This document shows, piece by piece, positions 20,766 to 31,649 of a stretch of 64,000 nucleotides of DNA. Positions within the stretch are counted from its first letter, which is position 1. Every line of letters starts with the position of its first letter. The stretch comes from Branchiostoma floridae. Lineage: Eukaryota; Chordata; Leptocardii; Amphioxiformes; Branchiostomatidae. The position numbers and the translations under genes are program-made. The notes under the pieces were generated by a model. It was not told where the DNA came from and made no database searches. It saw only the letters and a list, made by a program, of their open reading frames with translations. Location of the stretch: assembly GCF_000003815.2 (NCBI RefSeq), contig NC_049984.1, positions 14,925,048 through 14,989,047 of the forward strand. The letters are read 5' to 3'.

Positions 20766-21199
20766 TACAGTGTAATGGGCAGACTGGTTGTTAAGGAAAA
20801 TTAGTTACATTCTGACCATCCGACCATCCTTCCACCAGGATCCTTTTGTGGACGCCTTCCTGCACAGCGTAGAGTACAATCAGATCTGCTTCTCGCATCA
20901 ACTCAGTCCCTTAACCCTTAGAGGACGGGTTAAAATTAGGGGTAGTTCTAGGAACAGGCTTAAAATCCTGGAAAACATGCCGCGTCGACAGCATTATCAT
21001 TTTTTGGTCATAACATGATTAATAGTCATGCTAGATATACAAAACTACATTTTTGGAAAGCTGAGGGTTAGCTCTATATGATGAAAACAAGCAACTGTAT
21101 CAGGTTTGTAGTTAAATCTGTCCCGGTTGAACCTCTCTACGAACCAGGGCATCGACTGACTGGAATTTGAGGTATCCCAGTAACTTTTGATGTTTGATT

Positions 21200-22345
21200 A
21201 CCTCCATGAAATGTAATGGAATGGAGGTTATATTTTACCCCGTGTTTGTCTGTGTGTGTGTGTGTCTGTGTGTAAACAAGATAACTCAAGAACGGCTTGG
21301 TGGATTGGTTTCATACTTGGTGTGTTGGTAGGGTGTGATGAAAGCTAGAAATGATAAGATTTTGGGCCCCTAGCGGCTTTCCTTGGTACTGCAGCGCAAC
21401 TTCCGGGTTTGCTATTTCGGTGTTCTGAACATGCTATGGTCACGATTTTTGAGTATTAGATAGCTCTTGTGCTCAGGAAGAAATGACATAAGTTTGGGCC
21501 CCCTAGCATCTAGTTTTGGGATAGCAGGGGCATTTTTGTCAAAAACTTCTGAAGAGGATAACTCAAGAAGGGAAACACGGATTTTCATGATTTTTGGTAT
21601 GTAGGTNNNNNNNNNNNNNNNNNNNNNNNNNNNNNNNNNNNNNNNNNNNNNNNNNNNNNNNNNNNNNNNNNNNNNNNNNNNNNNNNNNNNNNNNNNNNNN
21701 NNNNNNAGATGAAATACTAATTATGCAAAATAGGAGCAAATTTGCATAATTAATGACAACATTCAATCATAGCAGTTTTTTCTATGTATCTCTTGTCTTG
21801 GACGTGATATGGTCTTGAAATTTGGGTGGTACATAGCTTTTAGTGTCATGACAAAGTGGGGCAAGTTTCAGCCCCCTAACATTTAATTTAGGAACTGCAG
21901 GGGCATTTTTGTCAAGACATTCTAAAGAGGATAACTGCAGAAAGGATTGACGGACTGGCATCATATTAAGCATGCGGGTACCTTAGGCAAAGATGTTCAT
22001 AATGATATACATGTTATGCAAGTGAGGACTTAATTTGCATAATTAATAAGGACATTGTATAATTCCATTGTTTTCAATAACTGGACTTCACTAAATGTAA
22101 CACATGTTAATTATGATAGGTGGAATGTAAGCAGATACCAAAATATGGTAATGAGGAACTTATTTGCATAATTCATGTAAAAATTGCAAAACCGCTTTAT
22201 GATTAATAATGGGAATTTTATAATTGTGACATGTTTTATTGTCAATGATGAACAACACCATGCATGAATTATGTTAAGTCTTAGTCAATTGCATGAAATT
22301 TACGAAAGCTCTAAATTTTCATGGAGGTATGAGGTCGCCGAACTC
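21200..22345. mobile_element. Long non-coding dispersed repeat, possibly a MITE-like element
   Basis: It opens ACCTCCATGAAATG and closes TTTCATGGAGGT in inverted orientation. Inside are a TGTGTGTG run (21250-21275), several ATAACTCAAGAA-type phrases, and repeated blocks around TTTGGGCCCC(C)TAGC and TTTGCATAATTAAT(G/A). It is interrupted by a 100-N gap. The inverted ends and absence of coding frames fit a foldback or MITE-like repeat with internal duplication. Confidence 0.5.
21607..21706. other. Assembly gap, 100 N
   Basis: Exactly 100 N inside the dispersed repeat, probably where the assembler failed on the repeat. Confidence 1.
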
Positions 22346-22743
22346 TAGTTTTTATTGATACCAGTGTGCAAAATACCTTTTTGAGCCAGGTTGCACATCA
22401 TGCTTTCATGTTGCTCCACCTACAAGTGACATTTTTCCACATTAGTGCATACTGTATGATTACATAAGTTACAACATCCTTAAGTTTGTAAACACATCAC
22501 TCAAATAACCTTCAACCAAAAGTCTTTCACAATAAATCATTTATCTTTTCTGAACAAATAGCACTATGACTTTGATCCTACTTTGATTGATAGAATATTG
22601 TAATATCGTCATATATTTGTTACATAATATTCCATACATTTCTATGTTCACAATACATACAGGTGCGTAGGATAGAAGAACAAGAGGAAGAACGCTGCAA
22701 ACCAACTTGCTGTACCAAGGCATTTTTGTTACTCGATATTTAT

Positions 22744-22823
22744 ATTTCAGCCATACCATATATGGTATGGTGAAATATATTGTATTCGTAATGTTTCTTT
22801 CTTTCTTTCTTTCTTTCTTTCTC
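22744..22823. repeat. Palindrome followed by a TTTC microsatellite
   Basis: A perfect 20-bp palindrome, ccataccatatatggtatgg (22751-22770), is flanked by ATTTCA and TGAAAT that extend it with a single-base bulge. After about 25 bases comes (TTTC)n of roughly 30 bp. Downstream sequence to about 23150 is a non-coding repeat that resembles a dispersed invertebrate family from memory. Confidence 0.7.
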
Positions 22824-22829
22824 CTGTCA

Positions 22830-23943
22830 AATCTTCAAAGCGATTCATCTCCGTCGTTCCGTGACCGAATGACCTGAAATTTGGCACAAGGGTAGAGTGG
22901 GTCAATACCGAGGTGCTGTTTTCTCATTTTTTTCATATCTGCCTCTAAAATGATTTTATTGAAGTTTAAAGGTCATGTTTTGACCAAAACGGTATATTGT
23001 GGCCCCCTGTTCCCTTGAATTACAATGGAATGACCTTAAATTTGGTGTAGATAGGCATTAGATAGTTGGTAAAATGATCCAAGTAAAATTTTGGGCATAA
23101 ACTACTTTAAAATGCTTAATTTCAGCGCTTTTCTGAGGGGAAATTGGTTTTCTTTCGGCTTCCTGCCGTGAACTCCAGTGACCCCAGAGCCCACACGTGC
23201 CAGGTGCCAGCGGTCTGGGGGGAGCGAGAGATAATTACTTTATGGACGCCAGCCAATCAGCGACGAGAAAGGCGAATGCTAGTTAATATTCATAAGCGGG
23301 GCCTTGCAATCCGATATATACACTTGTATATACGATACACAAACAGATGCATATTACAGCCTTACAGTGGCCATATGGTCCCCTTTGCCGGGTTTGAAAT
23401 TGTAGTTTGCGAGGATTTGGAGTTCAGACAGGGTCATTTGAGCGGTAGCGGACGGTACGCGTGCATTGAACGTTAGTGTCGATGAATTTACCAACATTCC
23501 GCATGGCACTATCAATCATTTTCGGCAGATTTGGACAGGGAAAATTGGACGGCTTGCGTTTAGTTTTGATACGTAAGTTTGACAGTGGCGAGAATGCATG
23601 TATTTTTCGGCCCCGAACAAATGTAGGTACTTCTAGTCTTTTTTGACGTAAACTTTGTACATTCAAATTGTAAGTAACTTTAAACTGCCAGAGTTTGAGC
23701 CCAATAAAACACTCTCAATACCAGAGTATCACCACTGACCTCCGAAAAGAAACCCCCGAACAAAGTAGAAACACCTCCAGGTCTCGCACGCTACGAGCAG
23801 GAAACACTCAGACAAGATTACGTCCGATGGCTGATTGCATACAAAGTAAAACAATTTAACAGTGGTATGCAGGGGCATATACTTAACAAAGAATTCGGAG
23901 GGAAAATGAAATATATAGATAAAGCCAAATCAAGTTAACTTGT
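22830..23943. other. No supported gene
   Basis: Repeat-derived sequence to about 23150, then a unique-looking stretch with a CCAATCAG word and TTAATATTCATAA near 23250-23300 that could be promoter elements. The 110-codon plus frame starting at 23144 has no domain. Confidence 0.3.
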
Positions 23944-24049
23944 NNNNNNNNNNNNNNNNNNNNNNNNNNNNNNNNNNNNNNNNNNNNNNNNNNNNNNNNN
24001 NNNNNNNNNNNNNNNNNNNNNNNNNNNNNNNNNNNNNNNNNNNNNNNNN
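23944..24049. other. Assembly gap, 106 N
   Basis: A non-round gap length suggests a sized scaffold gap. Confidence 1.
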
Positions 24050-24168
24050 CTTTCTAGTCCAGTTTCTTTTCCTGACAGTGGTGGTATCCCTTAACACTTC
24101 AATTTGAACTTCTCGTTTGGTGGTTACTAACCTAACGTTTGCCCTGTTGGCCTGTTCATTGAATCATT

Positions 24169-24504
24169 TTGTTTTTCCTTTCTGTTCCCTTTGAACAAAA
24201 CACCCAAGCAGCAGTAGACAGGAAAATGGCCAAGTATGAACACTTGAAGGAAGACATATACCTACATAGTAACTATAGTTCAACTGTCGTCACTATAGAG
24301 GTGGGCAGTAGGGGGTGGGTCAATAGTGATAATGCTAGAAAGCTGAGATCGCTATGCCCTGCAGCTGTACGTAATAAGGACGCCGAGGTCAGAAAGCTAA
24401 AGCGACGTCTAGGTCAATGCGCTTTGTGCTCGTCCTACGCAATATATTGTGCGAGAAACACCCCTGTGTGGGAGTCCCCATCTGGGTTATTCTCTAGCAG
24501 ATGA
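24169..24504 (+). pseudogene. Retroelement C-terminal fragment, provisional
   Basis: The frame holds DRKMAKYEHLKEDIYLHSNY, then STVVTIEVGSRGWVNSDNAR and a basic tail ending ARNTPVWE. An R-K-x-x-K-Y-x-x-L ... (I/V)-E-V-G-(C/S)-R-G-(F/W) pattern followed by a basic segment is common at the C-terminus of reverse-transcriptase polyproteins in aquatic animals. No polymerase motif precedes it because of the gap at 24049. It is followed directly by a 20-bp tandem repeat, which could be the element's 3' tail. Confidence 0.4.
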
Positions 24505-24511
24505 CTTTTAA

Positions 24512-24590
24512 CTTGTTTAAGTGCAATATATCCTGTTTAAGTGCAATATATCTTGTTTAAGTGCAATATATCTTGTTTAAGTGCAATATT
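24512..24590. repeat. 20-bp tandem repeat, four copies
   Basis: CTTGTTTAAGTGCAATATAT repeated with single substitutions, just after the stop of the retroelement fragment. It may be the 3'-terminal repeat of that element. Confidence 0.9.
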
Positions 24591-24904
24591 CTTGTAAAAG
24601 CTACAGTGCAATACACTCTAAGATTGCTATGTAACGTTGTGCAATACTATATGTATCAAAAAGAACTTGAATATATTTTTGAAAGCCAAAAAGTTGTAAA
24701 AATTCTACAACCTTTTCTCTACTGTTCAAAATGAAATGCTCGATCTCAGTGAACAACAACGTAACCTTATTTATTACAAATTATATCATGACATTTAAAA
24801 ATTCAGTACTACGGTTTTAGAACTAAAAATACAACTAAGCAAATATGGGATTTTGCAAAAGTTATCTTGACATAAAACAAACATCATAATTCCCCGCCCA
24901 TCTA

Positions 24905-27075
24905 TTATTTAGTTTAACTTTACGTAGTGTTTTCCGAAACAACAAGGACCCTGTTGAATAGTTGTATCTTATCAGTATTTGGCAAATTGTTTCTTGCAAT
25001 CCTGGGGAAAAGATTGAATAATTGGGGTCAGGCTGAAGAAAAACTAGTAGAATCACAGATGGGGTTTAGGAAGGGTTATGGTGTTTTAGATAATTTGTTC
25101 TGTCTAAATGCTATGGTGCATAAATATTTATCAAGACCAGGTGGACGATTCTATTGTGCATTTGTAAATTTTGCCAAGGCCTTCGATGGTGTTAATAGAG
25201 GGTATCTGTGGATGAAATTAGTAAACGGGGGAGTAAGTAGTAAAATGGTTTAAGTAGTCCAATCACTTTATGACGAAGTAAAATCCTGTGTCAGACTGAA
25301 GAGAGGTATTTACATGCAATAGAGGGGTAAGACGGGTGTATACTATCCCCTTTCCTATTTGCCTTCTTTATAAGTGACTTAGATGGTTACTTGTCACAAA
25401 GTGGTTGTAGAGGTATACAAGTAGATGATGTTGAAATTTTAAGTTTAATGTTCGCGGATGATCTAGCCTTGTGTGCCGACTCAATAGTAGGTATACAAAG
25501 GGTCCTAAATGCACTAAAATATTGTGAAAAATGGCAGATGACAGTAAATTTAGTTAAGACTAAAGTGATAGTTTTTCTGAATGGAAGAAAGTTAAGGCGG
25601 TCTGACAGATGGTTCTATGGTGGAAAGAAAGTTGAAGTTGTAAGCACATACAAGTACGTAGGCATAACCATCTCCTCTATGGGGAATTGGTATAGGGCTC
25701 AGGACACTCTTGCATCACAGGCATCCAAAGCAATTTTCATTCTTAAGACGAGGATCCACAAGTTTGGTGTATTATCCCCAGAGTTAGTCTTTAAATTGTT
25801 TGATACTATGATTCTGCCTATTATGATGTATGGGTGTGAAATTTGGGGGTTCCATCCGTGTAAACAAGTAGAAATAGTACACAATGAATTTTGTAAGTAT
25901 TATCTAGGAGTCAGACATAATGCTTCAAATACAGCAGTCAGAGGAGAATTAGGGAGACATCCTCTTTATATACAAAGACAAATTATAATTATTAAATTTT
26001 GGGTCAAAGTGTTAGAGAAGAATGAGAACAGATATACAAGGAAATGCTACAAATTACTGTACGAACTTGACCAGGTGGACAGGAAGTCCTGGTTAAGCTA
26101 GGTAAAGCAGCTGCTGTTTTCTCATGGTTTACAAGAAGCATGGTATGGCCAAGGGGTAAGTAATAAGGAAGTATTTTTTGATGTCTTTAAAAAAAGGTCC
26201 AAACTACAGGCAACTCAAAGATGGAACTATGAAATTGAAAACACTAATAGGCTAGACACATATTGCTTAATCAAAGACAGATTTAAGACAGAAAAGTATC
26301 TGAGCATTATCAATGTTTTTAATCACAGAAAGGCAATAGCACAGCTGAGATGCGCAGCACATGGGCTAAGCATAGAAACAGGTAGGCATACTAATGTAGA
26401 CAGGCAAAATAGATTATGTCCTCTATGTGAGGAAGGCATCATTGAAAACGAATATCACTTTGTAATGGAATGCCCATTTTTAAACAGTTTGAGAATACAG
26501 CACCTGCCAAAATACTACGCCACACGACCGCACCCACACAAGTTCAAGGAATTAATGTCTGGTCCCACTATAAGTTTGATAAGACAGCTTGGAAAGTTTA
26601 ATTTACAAGGCCTTCACTTTAAGATACAACCATATCAATGACCCTTTCTGTCGTCCTTGTCTACTTAACCTTTGTCCTCCATATGTTTTTGATTTATTTT
26701 GTGTCGATGTGCAATTACTTTCATTTGACGTAACTAATTGAGAGGACTAATCCTTGTATGGTTTTTGTTTCTTCTGATTTATGTATTCATTGAGTAATTG
26801 TTGTATGTTCCTCATAAGTTCATGTCCTTGTCAGGTTTTATGATTTCACTTTTGTTCATGAAGTTGTACATTTATATAACTATGATTTTGGTTCTGCCCT
26901 TATATTGATCATATTTCATTTTAATTTACGTACAATTGGTCGCTTTGTTTTATTGATTTCATTTGTAACTTGTGTCTAATTATTTATGATTTCATTGTTC
27001 TGTTGAGTATATGTTTATACCTATGTTATGTTGCTATGGCCCATTGGTGACCGAGAGCAAATAAAGATCAAGGTA
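24905..27075 (+). mobile_element. Non-LTR retrotransposon (LINE) with reverse transcriptase, defective
   Basis: The polymerase fingers region reads LSVFGKLFLAILGKRLNNWG and ESQMGFRKGYGVLDNLFCLN, and the AF-block reads FAKAFDGVNRGYLW. After a TAA at 25251 and frameshifts near 25310-25340 come CILSPFLFAFFISDLDGYLS and the catalytic box LMFADDLALCADS at about 25450, then a thumb/connection segment with YKYVGITISS. An in-frame TAG at 26099-26101 interrupts; the same frame resumes and ends with NRLCPLCEEGIIENEYHFVM then ECP (the C-terminal zinc motif) and a stop near 26640. The 3' UTR ends with AATAAAGATCAAGG at about 27072. The 5' part (endonuclease) is missing. Mobilised by target-primed reverse transcription when intact. 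Clade not assigned. Confidence 0.85.
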
Positions 27076-27099
27076 ATCCAAATAGAAATTGAAGTGTAG

Positions 27100-27480
27100 A
27101 ACGAGATGAGCTTCCGCATAGTACTACTACAAAAGCTATTATACAGATGTCGAAGAACAACTTCAGTAGACACGGCATACCCATGGAAGTTGTCACTGAT
27201 AACGGGCCAACAGTTCACATCAGCAGAGTTCCAACAATTCGCAAACACGTGGGAATTCGAACATGTGACAACGTCAGCATATCACTATCAATCGTACGGA
27301 AAAGCGGAATCGCCGTAAAAATTGCAAAGAACTTGCTCACGATCCTTGGTTATCCTTCCTAGCATGGAGAAACACACCAACCCAAGACAACGACAGCAGT
27401 CCTACGCAGCAACTCATGTAAAGAAGGACCAGAAAACAAGTTCCAATAGCGAAGGACGCGCTGAAACAGGCTCCTTCACC
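27100..27480 (+). pseudogene. Ty3/Gypsy integrase remnant, copy 1
   Basis: Frames alternate between IPMEVVTDNGP and FTSAEFQQFANTWEFEHVTT then SAYHYQSYGKAE, and later AHDPWLSFLAWRNTPTQDND. These are the integrase core around the second aspartate (D-N-G-P), the Q-S-x-G-K-A-E motif with the catalytic glutamate, and the following helix typical of Gypsy integrases. At least three frame changes and a TAA after QQLM mark decay. It abuts the 3' end of the LINE at 27075, suggesting that the LINE inserted into this Gypsy copy. Confidence 0.8.
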
Positions 27481-27484
27481 GGCG

Positions 27485-28515
27485 TCTCTGGGGGCCTTGG
27501 CGTAAGTTTTTTTTGAGGGGATGGATTCGCGATTTTTAACTTGTTCAAGCTTCACGGTATATATTCCTTTCCCGGCATTTTTCCGAAACCGACCAGTATA
27601 ACAACTGTAAAGGAAAACATACAATTTAACATTGACTTGTGTATTGTAAAGATATTAAAATCTTTTGGAAACAGTTTTATGGTGGAAAAGGTACATACCT
27701 GTAAGACCTAGTAAGACCTGGTACTAGTTGAAAATATGATTATGTACGGTTTAATGAACAGCTCTCATCCTACTACTAGTACTACACGTTTACATTGTAT
27801 GTTAATTGCCAAATACTGTATATGCCAGTTACTGTATGTACCAATGTTTTGTTAAAAACGTCAAACAAACTTTTCCATATTTTAAAAACAGGCTAAACAA
27901 CACTATAGAAATAGACAACAACCTCTGTAATCTCTTGAACACAACTTGAGTATAATTGCTTTTTTGTATTATGTTTGTATTATACTGTCTACACTTGTAT
28001 CTGAATGTTACTAAAGGTTTAAAAAACTGTACAACCACCTGTTACACCATCCGACAACACCGTGTGCAACCAAGTCGACACGAACCAGAATTCTACCACC
28101 AAAGCGTCATCGCTAAAGACAGACTGAACAAAACAAGTGTGACACCACAGTTATGTTATGTGATGAAATCAGCGGTATGCTAATGAACCACTGTTATATA
28201 ACCAATTTGGTAATGAGGAAAGTGTCCCGGATGTTCTCCGCCATGTTGTTGTGAGCTGGTCAGAAGCACATTAAACCGAGTTGCGATTATCCCAACACTG
28301 GAGTCGTGCTTGCGGTCCCTGTAGCTAACTACTGACGTGTGACTTGATTAGTCAGAAAGCAGATACCAAAGAACTGGGCAGAATAATCACAAGGATCTGC
28401 TGGTGTACCACCCTCGCTCTAGTATACCATTAGCTTTAGATGTAACTAACACATACCAAAATAGAAACCCATTGTTATTACTGAATTAACTAATAGTTGA
28501 AACAATATGTAATGA
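27485..28515. other. No supported gene
   Basis: Between the Gypsy and hAT remnants. A minus frame at 27337-27624 is antisense to the integrase. Nothing else is recognised; part could be Gypsy LTR or 3' sequence. Confidence 0.35.
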
Positions 28516-28519
28516 CACA

Positions 28520-29157
28520 AGTGACCACATTACAAAAGAGTGCTGGATGCAAAAAAACTTCTCTTTGGAAGATGCCCTCATTGAGTGGACAGAACTGAAA
28601 ATTCTCCTGACCAGGAAGTATCCAAGAAGGAATAAGACATTTCTCACATTATGGCCCAAAGTCCTCATGACATACCAAGAATCGGGACGATTTGACAACA
28701 TCTTCACCATCACATTTGTGATGCTACCATCCGTTTATACCTACAGGCAAGCAAAATAATTTATACCTACAGGCAAGCAATGGCGACAAATGCGGTAAGG
28801 TTCATTTCCGGCCCGGGCCAAATGGTTGAGTGCCCATATGATAGGAATCACATCGTCAAGGGTGAACGTTTCATCAGGCACATCCTGAAGTGCAGGAGGG
28901 TACGTCAATAACATTTACAGATGTTTTGTACATTCCCTATCAACACTGCTGAGTGTGAAAGGGCATTTTCTCTAATGAATACAGTCAAGACGGACTGGAG
29001 AAATATGCTAACTTCAGACAGCTTAACCACACTAATGATGATAAGTATGGCCTCTAGCAAAGTGCCAACGTTTGACCCCACAAACAGCATTAGACTGTGG
29101 TGGAATGCCGGCAAGAATTACAGTAATGCTATGAGTTGCAAAGCTAGGTATTACTAA
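28520..29157 (+). pseudogene. hAT transposase C-terminus (ZNF862-like), interrupted
   Basis: The upstream part (28547-28737) reads LIEWTELKILLTRKYPRRNK then FLTLWPKVLMTYQESGRFDN. The downstream part (about 28930-29157) reads FPINTAECERAFSLMNTVKT and DWRNMLTSDSLTTLMMISMA, then FDPTNSIRLWW. The T-A-x-C-E-R-x-F-S-x-M-N-x-x-K block is the hAT dimerisation domain. Between the two, where intact relatives have only a few residues, lies a roughly 190-bp insertion carrying a CHHC zinc-finger exon. hAT elements move by cut-and-paste with 8-bp target duplications; ends are not visible here. Confidence 0.8.
28780..28899 (+). CDS. GTSF1-like CHHC zinc-finger first exon
   Basis: From ATG 28780 the exon encodes MATNAVRFISGPGQMV, then ECPYDRNHIVKGERFIRHIL and KCRR, 40 codons, and ends at a donor G|GTACGT (28900). 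The spacing C-x5-H-x9-H-x3-C exactly fits the U11-48K/TRM13/GTSF1 type CHHC finger, and the C-P-Y-D-x-x-H start is characteristic of gametocyte-specific factor 1 proteins, which bind RNA and assist the PIWI-piRNA transposon-silencing pathway. The second CHHC finger expected in GTSF1 is not found within the next few kilobases. A 21-bp direct duplication (TTTATACCTACAGGCAAGCA and one more A) lies just upstream, at 28733-28779. The exon sits inside the hAT C-terminus. It could be a captured host exon or a mobile-element domain. Confidence 0.75.
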
Positions 29158-29459
29158 GGTATGATATTGCAGAAGACGTAAAGTATTTCGACCACTTTGG
29201 AGTTTTTTTTAGGTGTTGCGTGGTTGGAAAACAACATATGCAGCTTTGTAATTTGTATGCGAATGTTTCACAGATAGGTTTATTCGAAAAATCGTGATGT
29301 TTGGTGTATGTTTGGAATATGCTTGACGATCAATTTTGGAATTCAATTGATCACGTTCAACTTGATATTTGGTATTCAGTTTGTTTTTCGACCTCGTTAC
29401 GATTATACGTTTGGTAAAAAAAGTCTTTCTGTGGTGTCCACACTCGCGCCGTGATCATT

Positions 29460-29910
29460 TAATGGAATGACTGAGAGGTTCAACCAAACTCTACAAAGGG
29501 CCCTGTGGAAGTCGGTCAACGAATACCAGGACGACTGGGACGATTATATATAGATGGGGACTTGTCTGGCTAACGAACATCAGTCCAGGATTCCATAGCC
29601 TACACCCCTTTCTTTCTGATGACTGGCAGAGAAGCCAGATTACCAATTGAACTGGAAATATCACCTGTCAGCAGATATGGATTCGCGAATAGCTGAATTC
29701 CAACAATTGAAGAAAGACTAAACAGAAGCTACCAAGAACATTGGAAATGCACAACAGAGGCAGAAAGGCAAAAATGATTTTAAAAACTGTCAACAACGCA
29801 TTAAGAGTTGGTGCCAGTGTTTTGAAAAAAAAATGCAAAGGAGGATGGCCGCAAAGGCGGCAAACTGCCTTCTCTTGCTCGTACCGTATGGTTGGACATT
29901 CCGAAAAAGA
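29460..29910 (+). pseudogene. Ty3/Gypsy integrase remnant, copy 2
   Basis: Reads MTERFNQTLQRALWKSVNEY then QDDWDDYI and a stop, then a broken stretch, DSRIAEFQQLKKD, and RVGASVLKKKCKGG in another frame. The E-R-x-N-x-T-L helix with the catalytic glutamate, the D-W-D-x-x-(I/L) segment and the G-D/A-x-V-L-x-K segment are the C-terminal half of a Gypsy integrase. Several stops are present. It covers a different, partly overlapping portion of the integrase from copy 1. Confidence 0.8.
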
Positions 29911-30169
29911 AAAAAGGGAAGCAATTAACCCTAATCCGACCGTACGGGGTCTTTTTGGACCCCAGGCGTATGCATGACATTTTTATATTTTTATCAGACT
30001 TCAGAGAAAACTTTCCTTCCATTAATGTGTTTGTATACGTGACAACTTCTCCTAGACATCATCTGGACTCCCCCTGGTATAACAAACGCTACACGACGTG
30101 ACAGTCAGCATTCTGTTTCTTCGTAACATCAGATACGATTGATATAATTGCATTAGAAACCAACCGAGA

Positions 30170-30300
30170 GGCCAGGCGGAAGCATTGCGAATGGAAGGAA
30201 TGTCACGATGAGGATGAAAGAAGAGTGGAGTCTGGTTGATACTACAGAAATCAATGCTACTATGCGTCATTGCTGGTTTGTTAAAAAAAGTATGGTACAA
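30170..30300 (+). repeat. Short piggyBac-like 5' segment, third copy
   Basis: The phrase TGGTTGATACTACAGAAATC followed by AATGCTACTATGCGTCATTG parallels 32846-32875 and 38055-38075 in the two larger duplicates. Short and degenerate. Confidence 0.3.
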
Positions 30301-30487
30301 ATAGAGTGCAGAATCAATTCAAAGACAAGCAGAGAATGAGTATACTAAGAGTCGGAATATTTATTTGCACGTTAAATGTCGGCTATGGTGTTTTAATTAC
30401 GTCATGCTGTGGTTTCACATATTGTGTTTGTATTTGTGAACAGTGAAACTTAAGGAAGTGTGACTTAATCTTTGATTACAGTTGTAT

Positions 30488-30702
30488 AAGTTTTATATGC
30501 CATATATCTATTTTTAATTACATGAAGGAAGCAAGTGTGACTTTATTCTCAGAAATAAAAATATGTACTCCTCAAAGAGTTCTATTCCATGTAACTCAAT
30601 GTTTTATATGCCATACAAGACATATTTTGATATGCATGAAGAAAACAAGTGTGACTATTTACTCTTAGAAAACATATAAAAGACGTACTCCTCTAAAGTA
30701 CA
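30488..30702. repeat. Imperfect tandem duplication, about 112-bp unit
   Basis: Two units each begin TTTTATATGCCATA and contain CAAGTGTGACT and GTACTCCTC(A/T)AA. It lies immediately 5' of a Harbinger remnant and could be part of its terminal region. Confidence 0.65.
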
Positions 30703-30749
30703 AACATATAAGGTGTTAACAGTATGCAGTTGTATGAAGTTTTATATCT

Positions 30750-31035
30750 TTGATGTACATAAACCTGTGGCTGGCCTGTTTGGTGTGAGCGACGTTTCTG
30801 TGGTGCAATTGTTGAGATCCTGGGACCACTATACCTGACTTTGCCCCGAAGACAAAAACTGAGAGAAATAATACAAGGGTACGAAGAGGAGTGGGGGTTT
30901 TCGCAGTGCGGAGGTGCTGTGGATGGGTCGCACATCCAGGTTAGGCGAACAGACTACTACAACAGAAAGAAGTGGTACTCCATGATTCTGCAAGGCACGC
31001 TGTCTACAATTTCTAGTAAAAGTGCTATTCATACC
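30750..31035 (+). pseudogene. PIF/Harbinger transposase remnant, middle part
   Basis: An upstream frame gives KPVAGLFGVSDVSVV. Another gives LPRRQKLREIIQGYEEEWGF, SQCGGAVDGSHIQVRR, DYYNRKKWYSMILQGTL and then a stop. G-A-(I/V)-D-G-S-H-I carries the first catalytic aspartate, and D-Y-Y-N-R-K-x-W-Y-S is invariant in HARBI1-like enzymes. The remainder (second D and E) is missing. One frameshift. Confidence 0.8.
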
Positions 31036-31321
31036 TGACCAATGTTTATTACTTCATTCTCACAAAAAATTATCATGTCAATCATATCAAGTAGGTGACA
31101 GAAAAAGATATTAGTCTGAGTTTTCCACATGCACCAAACTGTTTTATTCAGTGTAAAGCTAGAAAAGCCCTCAAAAGTAAAACATGACATTGTGATTTAC
31201 GGAGGCATGATGCTCCTATTGGTACAGGTAACATGCAAAATTACTTCACCTATCTAACACCTATGTGCGTTGTTTTTCTGTAGGACCGTATCCGTGACCT
31301 GAACACCATGTCCTCCAACAA

Positions 31322-31647
31322 CATCGGCTCCTGGAGCTGAACACCACCAACCCACGGTCCTCCAACCACCTGGAGATGAACACCACCAACCCGCGGTCCT
31401 CCAACCACCCAGAGATGAACACCACCATCCCGCGGTCCTCCAACCACCTGGGGTGAACACCAACCCACGGTCCTCCAACCACCTAGAGCTAAACACCACC
31501 AACCCGCGGTCCTCCAACAACATCCTGGAGCTGAACACCACAAACCCGCAGTTTGAGCATCAGCAGAACCCAGTGGCATCCCAGGGGCACCAGCTGTTGC
31601 AGGAGGCTAAGGAGGAGGCCTACATCGGCTACAAGATGAACAACTGA
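31322..31647 (+). repeat. 39-bp coding minisatellite, six units, in a 13-residue repeat ORF
   Basis: Units of 39 bases encode LELNTTNPRSSNH with small changes (M for L, I for N, P for L). The fourth unit has lost 4 bases (35 bp), which shifts the frame, and the fifth gains 3. After the array the plus frame continues QQNPVASQGHQLLQEAKEEA to a stop at 31647. The repeat unit being a multiple of three and the synonymous-rich differences suggest an expansion that was once translated. The unit function is unknown; the antisense frames over the array are artefacts of the repeat. Confidence 0.75.
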
Positions 31648-31649
31648 CG

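Noticed and set aside
31250-31579. Three long minus-strand frames rich in G, W and V
   Set aside because: Antisense readings of the 39-bp minisatellite; repeats of length divisible by three open all frames.
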